From: CAZVEV01 sp964625865
GTDB lineage: Bacteria; Planctomycetota; Phycisphaerae; SM23-33
Length of the DNA stretch: 12,359 nt
NCBI GenBank assembly: GCA_964625865.1
Contig: CAZVEV010000182.1
Span: 1 to 12,359, forward strand
Direction of reading: 5' to 3'
The notes beneath the pieces were generated by a model. It searched no databases. It saw nothing but the letters and a program-made list of their open reading frames with translations, and was not told the DNA's origin. The position numbers and the translations under genes are program-made. Of the stretch, positions 1 through 6,700 are shown piece after piece; positions within the stretch are counted from its first letter, which is position 1, and each line of letters starts with the position of its first letter.

Positions 1-115
1 GCTGCCCCGTCAGAGAAGAATCACAGGCCCCAATGGACCTGAACGGTTACGAAAAGCGGAGTTTTTTTTCTCTCAGCGCGGGCCGGCGCGATTCAAGCGA
101 TGGGGACGGGCACTG

Positions 116-140
116 GAGATCAGGTCCCGGACTTGATCTC
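116..140. repeat. 25-bp near-perfect palindrome
   Basis: The outer arms are GAGATCA (116-122) and TGATCTC (134-140). The inner arms are GTCC (124-127) and GGAC (129-132) around a central C at 128. Eleven of the twelve symmetrical positions pair; the exception is 123/133, which would be a G-U wobble in RNA. As double-stranded DNA it has the dyad symmetry of a dimeric regulator's site, but no regulator or nearby promoter is visible, so the function is unknown. Confidence 0.6.
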
Positions 141-175
141 TGAGATGTCGGATTTGAGATCTGAGATTTCAGATC
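133..175. repeat. TGAGATC repeat cluster with hairpin
   Basis: Two degenerate direct units of about 20 bases (133-152 and 153-173) share the pattern TTGATCTCTGAGAT / TTGAGATCTGAGAT. They contain a five-base inverted repeat ATCTC-T-GAGAT (136-146) and a perfect seven-base inverted repeat GATCTGA (158-164) / TCAGATC (169-175) with the loop GATT. The heptamer TGAGATC or its complement recurs about six times from 116 to 175. The stretch is AT-richer than its surroundings. It may be an operator array or a degenerate intergenic repeat family; the sequence alone cannot decide. Confidence 0.5.
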
Positions 176-281
176 GTGCATCGGTGCGGGGCTGGCGGTT
201 GCGAGTTGGGCTACTTGACGGACGCGGAAACGTCAAGAATCAACCGTCTAGAATTTACAGGCTTGTCCGGCGGGAGAGAGG

Positions 282-303
282 TTTACACTGTCACGGGTGT
301 AAA
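282..303. repeat. Inverted repeat TTTACAC-N8-GTGTAAA, copy 1
   Basis: The arms TTTACAC (282-288) and GTGTAAA (297-303) pair perfectly around an eight-base loop. A related element with the same loop length lies at 405-430. A lone half-site TTTACAGG lies upstream at 254-261. No T-run follows on either strand, so it does not look like a simple intrinsic terminator. Confidence 0.6.
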
Positions 304-404
304 GCAGGCCCGTGTCGGAACAAACGCGACAACACTATTCTTAAGTCATGATTCAGACAGAGGATAGAGTCGCCCTTCCGGCGGCGGAACGCGGGGGACC
401 AGCA

Positions 405-430
405 GGTTTACACCGGCGAGAGTGTAAACC
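405..430. repeat. Inverted repeat GGTTTACAC-N8-GTGTAAACC, copy 2
   Basis: This is a perfect nine-base stem, GGTTTACAC (405-413) and GTGTAAACC (422-430), with an eight-base loop. A further half-site CCTGTAAACC follows at 431-440. The element begins about 30 bases past the stop codon of the minus-strand cytochrome gene, where it could stabilise or end that transcript as a stem-loop. The lack of a following T-run on the minus strand argues against a classical Rho-independent terminator. Because the same core recurs at 282-303 with the same loop length, a protein-binding site or small mobile repeat is equally plausible. Confidence 0.6.
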
Positions 431-462
431 CCTGTAAACCGCGCGGGGCGAGATTCGCAGGA

Positions 463-3447
463 TCACTTTTTGTCGGGCGGCGGGTCGTTTACGGCGTGGA
501 GGCGCTTGATCCGGGGGGCGGTGCGGACCTTTACCGGAACGGGGAATCGGCTGCCGCGCCCGGACGGCGGATCGGGGATCTGGCGGACCTCCTCGTCGCC
601 GCGATAGACGCAATTGCAGTCGACCCAAGCGATTAGACGACGCAGATCCTCTCCGGTGACGCGGACCTTGTTGTGCTTGCCGTTGGTGACCCACTCGATC
701 AGCGGACTGGTCGAAGCGAGCATCGTCATGGGCTTGAGAGGTCCGTAGTTCCTGTTGCGCTCAACGTTCATGCATCCTGCCAGACCGAGGGCCTTGCCCT
801 TGCCCGCGGGGACGGGTCCGCCCCAAGCGCGTCCGACCAGCGTGAGGTACGGCTCCTTGAAAGGCAGAAGTTTCGGGTCGGTGATGCCCCGCTCGGCTAC
901 GCCGCCGCGGAGGGTTAAGTCAAGCTTCTTGCGTCCTTTGCCGTTGCCCTGGTGACACTTGCCGCAGTACTTGTCCAGGACGGGCTGGCAGAAGCGTTCG
1001 TAGCTGACCGACACCTCGGCGCCCCACGGCGGGGGGGTAAGGTCTTCCGCCGGGCGGACCAGGCGGGGACGCTCGGGCTTGGACTGCGGGCTGACGTGGT
1101 GCATGGCGTGGCAGCCGAGGCAGCCTCGCGTCTCGCCGGGCATCACGCCGGTGAACGAACGCATGATCTGGATACAGCGGTACTTATCGTCGAGCAGTTG
1201 GAAGTGCAGGGCCTGGCCCGAGGGGACCTTGAAGGCGACCGATCCGTCGGGGGCGATGGGGGTGGTCCCGAGGATTCGCTTGACGCCGTCTTCCTGGATG
1301 ACCGAAATCACGGGCCCCGAGTGGCGCCACGACTTGTAGCCGAACGAGTAAGTCTTGGCGTCCATCTGTATGACGCGAAGGTACTTAGCCTTTCCCTTGG
1401 GCAGGTCGTCTACGCCCTGGTAGACGTTGGCGCTGAACAGGGCGCCGCCGGCGGCAGGCTGCCCCGGCTCGGGCCAGGCGACGCGATCCGGACGGGCCAG
1501 GGGCTTGGCTCGTGGGCGCAAGGGACGAGCGTACCAGGCGTTATGCAGCCCCGCGTAGATCAACTCGCGATTACCGTGGATGTCCATCAGGAACAGATCG
1601 AACGGTCCGTTGTTCTTTCGGGCGGCCGAGACGAGAAAGTCTTCGGAGCCCAGCGGATACGGGCAGCGATACGACCAGAACCTGCCCGCGGCGTGATACT
1701 TGGGCGAGGTCACGGGATTCGGCCCGGGGGAGTCGCCCGACTCGGGCCAGCGGAGGTCGGCGGTGACCTTGGTGATCCCGTTGGGGTAGTCCAGCCCGCG
1801 GGTTACGTCGAGAATGCCGATGCATCCGGTCATCACGTTGTGGTGTCCGACGCCGGCGAACATGACCTTGGTCGTGCCCGGGATCGGGCGGGCCTCCCAG
1901 ATCACGTCGGGGTGGGCGCTGGCGTTGCCCCAGTAGACGCTCAGTCCCGTCCCATCGGGGTTGATCGTCCAGAGCTTCTGCAGGCGCCACAGGGGCCTCT
2001 CGGTATACTCCCACCGCGTGTAGAGCACGCGTCCGTCGGGCAGGAGGCATGGGGTGTAGTCCGGCTCGTTGTTGCGGGAGATGATGCGGATATCGCGTCC
2101 GTCGGCGTCGCAACGGGCCAGCACGGTGGAGGCCGACGGGGGCAGGCAGCGGACGTAGGTGTTGCCCCGCGAGGTCGAGAACAGGATCTGCCCATCGGGC
2201 AGGTAGATCGGGTCCATGTCGTCGTAGTCGCTGTTGGTCAGTTGGCGCAGCCCCTTGCGATCGACGCCGACCTCGTACAGGTGGAAGCTTCGCTGGTCGG
2301 CCGGCTTCATGCCGAAGACGACCCGCTTGGCGTCATACGACAGGTCCATCCGCATGATGTAGCCGGTCTCGGGCGGCACCAGAACGCGCTCGGCGGCGTC
2401 GGGCTTGAGCCCGTCGAGGACCAGCAGGCGGCTGCCCGCGCGATCGCGGTAGTTGTACCCGTTTCGGTGGGCCGACTCGTGGACGCCGGCGTAGGAGGGG
2501 GTATCGGCGAGCAGGAGCTTGTCGAAGTTCACCAGCGGATTGGCGAAGGTGATCTTGCGTTTGACGCGGCGAACGGCGAGGTAAAGCTCGCGCGCCGCGT
2601 CGCTGTCGTCGTCGGGGGGCAGGGCCTTGAGCTTGGCTTCCAGGGCGGTCAGTTCGCGCAGTTCGCCCGTCAGTTTGGGACCGTTCTTGGCGGCTGACAG
2701 GCGGGTCGCCAGTTCGCGTGCCCAGCCGATCTCCTTCAGCGATCGCGCGGGCGTGGGGGTGTCGTCAGCCTGGTAGAGCCAGTCGGCCTCGATGAGTTTG
2801 CGGGCCTGTTCGGCGGTCAGGGGTTCCTTGCGGGTTCGCACGCCGGTAGCGGGCAGGCCCAGCCCGGCCGCTCGTCCGACCTGGCGTCCCCAGGGACCGG
2901 TGTTCATCGGTCCGAGGACTTTCGCCTTGGTCCAGCGTGAATCGTCGAATGAGTTGCCCGCCCATCCGGGTGCGGCTTTTTGGGCGGTTTTCCACGCCGC
3001 GTCGGTCACGAGAGTGAGTTTGGACTTGTCGGCGAGTTGGACGTTGACCCAGGCGATAAGCCCGGCCGGGCCTGCGCCGTGGTTGGTCGCCGAGATGGCG
3101 ATGACGTTTCGCCCGGCGGTCAGCCGCTTGGTGATGTCGAACGTTTCGACCTTGTTCCACCCCGTCTTGGCGCGAGCGACAAGCTCGCCGTTGACGTAGA
3201 CCACGCTGCGGTCATCGGCGGTCACCATCAGGTGCGCTCGGGCGATCTTCGCCTTGGGAGGCACGACGATCGCACCGCGGAAGTACCGCGTACCGGCGGG
3301 GGCCCGCTTGATCGGGTCGCCCTCGGGATACCAGATCCACCGCGCCGCGGCGGGCACGCGGTTTCGCCCCCGCGCCGGCGCCACGCTTGCCACAGTCGCC
3401 AGAACCACCACCACGCCCGCCATCGCACTTCGCATCGTTCGACTCAT
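463..3447 (-). CDS. HzsA-related secreted dihaem cytochrome c, propeller fold
   Basis: Predicted envelope protein of 994 residues related to the alpha subunit of hydrazine synthase; its own reaction is unknown. The start at 3447-3445 is chosen because GGAG (3458-3455) sits 7 bases before it, but only 1 base before the alternative ATG at 3453. Residues 1-25 form a Sec signal peptide (Arg-rich start, AMAGVVVVLATVASVA core, cleavage after APA). Next come a jelly roll at about 37-180 (DDRSVVYVNGE at 78-88), a helical linker at 210-300, beta-propeller repeats at 335-640 (e.g. YLPDGQILF, LLPDGRVLY), and the hydrazine synthase alpha middle region at about 668-775. Two haem c motifs follow, CLGCH (776-780) and CGKCH (828-832). 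No CXXCH lies upstream of the propeller. An odd Cys pair (C944, C946) lies near the C-terminus. No partner hydrazine synthase genes are in view, so hydrazine chemistry should not be inferred. Confidence 0.88.
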   Translation of the reverse strand: MSRTMRSAMAGVVVVLATVASVAPARGRNRVPAAARWIWYPEGDPIKRAPAGTRYFRGAIVVPPKAKIARAHLMVTADDRSVVYVNGELVARAKTGWNKVETFDITKRLTAGRNVIAISATNHGAGPAGLIAWVNVQLADKSKLTLVTDAAWKTAQKAAPGWAGNSFDDSRWTKAKVLGPMNTGPWGRQVGRAAGLGLPATGVRTRKEPLTAEQARKLIEADWLYQADDTPTPARSLKEIGWARELATRLSAAKNGPKLTGELRELTALEAKLKALPPDDDSDAARELYLAVRRVKRKITFANPLVNFDKLLLADTPSYAGVHESAHRNGYNYRDRAGSRLLVLDGLKPDAAERVLVPPETGYIMRMDLSYDAKRVVFGMKPADQRSFHLYEVGVDRKGLRQLTNSDYDDMDPIYLPDGQILFSTSRGNTYVRCLPPSASTVLARCDADGRDIRIISRNNEPDYTPCLLPDGRVLYTRWEYTERPLWRLQKLWTINPDGTGLSVYWGNASAHPDVIWEARPIPGTTKVMFAGVGHHNVMTGCIGILDVTRGLDYPNGITKVTADLRWPESGDSPGPNPVTSPKYHAAGRFWSYRCPYPLGSEDFLVSAARKNNGPFDLFLMDIHGNRELIYAGLHNAWYARPLRPRAKPLARPDRVAWPEPGQPAAGGALFSANVYQGVDDLPKGKAKYLRVIQMDAKTYSFGYKSWRHSGPVISVIQEDGVKRILGTTPIAPDGSVAFKVPSGQALHFQLLDDKYRCIQIMRSFTGVMPGETRGCLGCHAMHHVSPQSKPERPRLVRPAEDLTPPPWGAEVSVSYERFCQPVLDKYCGKCHQGNGKGRKKLDLTLRGGVAERGITDPKLLPFKEPYLTLVGRAWGGPVPAGKGKALGLAGCMNVERNRNYGPLKPMTMLASTSPLIEWVTNGKHNKVRVTGEDLRRLIAWVDCNCVYRGDEEVRQIPDPPSGRGSRFPVPVKVRTAPRIKRLHAVNDPPPDKK

Positions 3448-3454
3448 CCGCATT

Positions 3455-3458
3455 CTCC
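3455..3458 (-). promoter_or_regulatory. Ribosome-binding site of the cytochrome gene
   Basis: Minus-strand GGAG lies 7 bases before the ATG at 3447-3445 and 1 base before the ATG at 3453-3451. Normal Shine-Dalgarno spacing favours the inner ATG, trimming two residues from the longest frame. Confidence 0.6.
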
Positions 3459-3485
3459 AGGTTCAACCACGTACCGTAACGATAC

Positions 3486-3513
3486 ATCATAGTCGCCGTT
3501 TGCGGCCTGTCGA
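3486..3513 (-). promoter_or_regulatory. Candidate sigma70-like promoter for the cytochrome gene
   Basis: On the minus strand, TCGACA (3513-3508, one mismatch to the TTGACA consensus) is followed after 16 bases by TATGAT (3491-3486, one mismatch to TATAAT). Initiation would fall near 3479, giving a leader of about 30 bases that includes the GGAG. Planctomycete promoters often depart from this consensus, so the call is tentative. Confidence 0.35.
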
Positions 3514-3549
3514 CCGCTACGGGCAATGGTCCGTCCGACAGGGAGGAAA

Positions 3550-3563
3550 CCCCGTTAACGGGG
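3550..3563. repeat. Perfect 14-bp palindrome CCCCGTTAACGGGG
   Basis: The sequence is its own reverse complement, centred between 3556 and 3557. It lies about 36 bases upstream of the candidate -35 box of the minus-strand gene and about 200 bases upstream of the giant gene. An operator for a dimeric regulator serving either gene is possible. No regulator is encoded in the window. Confidence 0.5.
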
Positions 3564-3734
3564 GAAGGTTACTGTCCGAATGACATCGGCCGAAGCCCAC
3601 GACCGCGACGGCGCGCAGACGAGTCCCGTGTCGGAAGCTCTCTTCGCTTGCCACGGGCCCATCACACGCATTAACACAGGCGGTTCTCGCGATTTAGTTG
3701 AGGTTTTTCGGATAGCGTTTCAGCAGACGTATGG

Positions 3735-3740
3735 TATGAT
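3735..3740 (+). promoter_or_regulatory. Possible -10 box of the giant gene (weak)
   Basis: TATGAT stands 21 bases before the start codon and matches the -10 consensus at five of six positions, but no acceptable -35 box lies 16-18 bases upstream (the sequence there reads about GATAGCGT). A leader beginning near 3747 would barely include the Shine-Dalgarno sequence. This is recorded as weak. Confidence 0.2.
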
Positions 3741-3748
3741 GTGCGTCT

Positions 3749-3752
3749 GGAG
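3749..3752 (+). promoter_or_regulatory. Ribosome-binding site of the giant gene
   Basis: GGAG lies 9 bases before the ATG at 3762. An in-frame TGA at 3753-3755 sits between them, so the reading frame cannot start further upstream. This fixes the N-terminus at 3762 or downstream of it. Confidence 0.65.
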
Positions 3753-3761
3753 TGAACGCCC

Positions 3762-6700
3762 ATGAACCACGCTGTACAGTCGGAACCCGGGAGGGTTGCA
3801 GTGCTTGAGATGCTGGAGCCGCGCCTGCTGCTTTCAGGCGGGCTGCTGATCACGGAGTTCATGGCCGACAACGCCACGACTCTGGCGGACGGAGACGGCG
3901 AATACTCCGACTGGATCGAGATCCACAACCCCACCGCGGCGGCCGTGCCGCTGGCGGGATGGCACCTGACGGATGACAGTTCCGACCTGACGAAATGGCC
4001 CTTCCCGGTGATGTCGATCGATCCGGACGAGTACCTTGTCATCTTCGCCTCGGACAAGGACCGCCGCGACCCGGCAGGCGAGCTGCACACCGACTTCGCC
4101 CTTAGCGCTGACGGGGACTACCTGGCGCTGACCTACGACGACCAGGCAACCGTTACCCCCGTCCACGAATACGCCCCGACATTCCCGGTCCAGCACACCG
4201 ACGTGTCCTACGGGCTGGGCAACCACTACTTCGCCACCGCCACGCCGGGGGCCGCAAACTCCACGGTATACCTCCAGTTCGTCGCCGACACGACGTTCAG
4301 CATCGACCGCGGGTTCTACGATACGCCGATCGACGTGGCCATCACCACCGACACGCCGGACGCGACGATCTACTACACCACCAACGGGTCCGAGCCGTCG
4401 GAGGTAAGCGGCACGGAGTACACGGCGCCGGTGACGATCAGCCAGACCACCGTCCTCCGCGCGGCGGCGTTCAAGGCCGACCACGTCCCGTCCAACACCG
4501 ACACGCAGACGTACATCTTCGTCGACGACGTGGTGACCCAGTCGTCGGACGGCTCGGCCCCGGCGGCGGGCTGGCCGACCAGCAATATCAACGGGCAGAG
4601 GATCATCTACGGCATGGACCCGGATATCGTGGGCGGCTACAACACCGTCCAGGAGGTCACCAACTCGCTGCTGTCCCTGCCGTCGCTCTCGCTGGTGACG
4701 GACCTGGACCACCTGTTCGATCCGTCGACCGGTATCTACGTCAATGCCACGCAGGACGGCCAGGACTGGGAGCGTCCGGCCTCGCTGGAACTGCTCTATC
4801 CCGACGGCGCCTCGGGGCCGGGCTTCCCCGACGGGACCGACGACGGGTTCCAGGTCGAGACCGGCATGCGGATTCGCGGCGGATACAGCAGGCAGGACGC
4901 GAATCCGAAGCACGCGTTCCGCCTGTTCTTCCGCGAGGAATACGGCGACGCGAAACTCGAGTATCCCCTGTTCGGCGACGAGGGGGCCGACACGTTCGAC
5001 AAGATCGACATTCGGACCTCGCAGAACTACTCGTGGGCGTTCGGCGGGCCCAACAACAACACGATGGTGCGCGAGATCTTCTCGCGTGACACCCAGGGCG
5101 CCCTGGGCCAGCCGTACAAGCGCGGGCGGTACTACCACCTCTACATCAACGGCGTCTACTGGGGCGTCTTCCAGACCGACGAGCGGTCCGAGGCGAGCTA
5201 CGGCGAGACGTACTTCGGCGGCGACCGTGACGACTACGACGTGGTCAAGCACAACGACAACTACACGGTGTTCGCCACCGACGGGACGATGGACGCCTAC
5301 ACGCGCCTGTGGCAGGCGACGCTCGACGGCTACGCCGACAACGCCGATTACTACCGCGTCCAGGGCATGAACACCGACGGCACGCCGAATGCAGCGTACG
5401 AAAGGCTGCTCGACGTCGACAATCTGATCGACTACATGCTCATCACGTACTACACCGGCGACAAGGACGGGCCGGCCACGCGGTTTGTGGCGCCCAAGGT
5501 CAACAACTTCTTCGGCGTCTACAACAGGGTCAACCCCGACGGACTCAAGTTCTTCGAGCACGACTCGGAGCACTCGCTGGGCACGGGCGAGAACAATATG
5601 GTCTCCCCCCTGGTCAGCGGCGATTCGCGCCGAGAGCAACTGCAGTACTTCAATCCGCACTGGCTCCACGAGCAGCTCTGCGCGAACGACGACTACGAGC
5701 AGCGCTTTGCCGACCGCCTCTACGAGACGTTCTACAACGGCGGGGTGTTCACCGACGAGGCGGTCCTGGCCGCCATCAACGCCCGCGCCGACCAGGTCAG
5801 CCAGGCCATGATCGCCGAGTCCGCCCGATGGGGCGACACCAAGACCCATCCGCCCAAGAACCACGCCAGTTGGGTCACCGACGTCAACGAGGTCAGGAAC
5901 TGGATCGTCAACCGCAACGACACCGTCCGCAGCCAGGTCGAGGCCGTCGGGTGGTTCGCGGCCACCGATCCGCCGACGTTCAACCAGCACGGCGGGCCCG
6001 TCGATGCCGGATTCGAGGTCACGCTCAACGCCCCGGCTGGAACCATCTGGTACACCACCGACGGGTCGGACCCGATGGGCGCCGACGGCCAGCCCTCACC
6101 TGCCGCGCAGGAGTTCATTCCCGGCTCGGGCCAGAACCTGACGCTGATCGCCGCCGGCAACGGCGCGGGCGCCGGGGCGACCTGGACATACCTCGACGAC
6201 GGGTCGGACCTCGGGGCGGCCAACTGGCTCGACCACGGCTACAACGACGGCGCATGGGGCTCCGGGCCGGGCCCGCTGGGCTATGGCGACACGGGACGAC
6301 ACGCCACCACCGTCAGCTACATCGACACCGACACGGGCACGGCCGGCGTGCAGAAGAACATCACGACGTACTTCCGCCACACGTTCACCGTAACCGACGT
6401 CGACGAGATCACGGACGTGACGCTGCGAGTCGTCCGCGATGACGGCGCGATGGTCTACGTCAACGGGGGCACGCCCAAGCGCACCAACATGCCGGGCGGC
6501 ACGGTGACCTACACCACCACCGCCAGCGACGTCATGGGCGGCAGCGAAGAGACGGCGTGGCATACGCTGACGATGGACCCGACCGAACTGGTCGAGGGCG
6601 ACAACGTCATCTGCGTCGAGATCCACCAGGTCAGCTCCGGAAGCAGCGACATCAACTTCAACCTGGAGTTGACCGCCGTCAGGACGCAGACCGTCGACCC

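Larger units (their letters stand above)
1..462. other. Non-coding region with palindromic repeats
   Basis: No convincing gene is present. Short plus-strand frames between 100 and 367 give arginine- and glycine-rich translations without a recognisable domain or a good ribosome-binding site. The stretch begins with unassignable sequence, an eight-T run at 62-69 with no stable hairpin before it, then a cluster of TGAGATC-type palindromes (116-175) and two hairpins built from GTTTACAC and GTGTAAA (282-303 and 405-430). It lies downstream of the minus-strand cytochrome gene. Whatever gene flanks it on the left is outside the window. Confidence 0.7.
3448..3761. promoter_or_regulatory. Divergent intergenic region
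   Basis: This is the only space between the minus-strand cytochrome gene and the plus-strand giant gene, so it must hold the promoters of both unless transcription enters from outside. It contains a plausible minus-strand promoter near 3486-3513, a perfect 14-bp palindrome at 3550-3563, and direct GTCCGA copies at 3533-3538 and 3574-3579 flanking that palindrome. The part nearest the giant gene (about 3660-3745) is AT-richer than the coding sequence, as expected for a promoter. No small gene is convincing here. Confidence 0.7.

Noticed and set aside
62..69. Eight-T run as an intrinsic terminator
   Set aside because: No stable GC-rich hairpin precedes it on the plus strand. The nearby GGGCCGGC symmetry lies after it, not before.
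100..351. Small plus-strand frames of 83 and 63 codons in the left intergenic region
   Set aside because: They cover the palindromic repeats, overlap each other in different frames, and have no ribosome-binding site or known domain.
952..2697. Plus-strand open frame of 581 codons
   Set aside because: It is antisense to the propeller and haem region of the HzsA-related gene, which has strong domain support. The translation has no recognisable family.
463..3447. True hydrazine synthase (anammox metabolism)
   Set aside because: No beta or gamma subunit genes are nearby, and HzsA-related proteins are widespread in planctomycetes that do not perform anammox.
309..3636. 12-base identity CCCGTGTCGGAA at 309-320 and 3625-3636, in both intergenic regions
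   Set aside because: With about 7.6e7 position pairs in 12.4 kb and 1.7e7 possible 12-mers, a few such matches are expected by chance.
3580..3765. 61-codon plus-strand frame ahead of the giant gene
   Set aside because: It spans the likely promoter region, overlaps the giant gene's start, and has no domain.
3834..5990. Minus-strand open frame of 718 codons
   Set aside because: It has the same low-complexity Val/Arg/Gly composition, is antisense to LTD1 and CotH1, and has no ribosome-binding site or domain.
5309..6442. Plus-strand frame of 377 codons, and a similar one at 9863-10867
   Set aside because: These are frame-shifted shadows inside the giant gene, extremely rich in Arg, with no domains.
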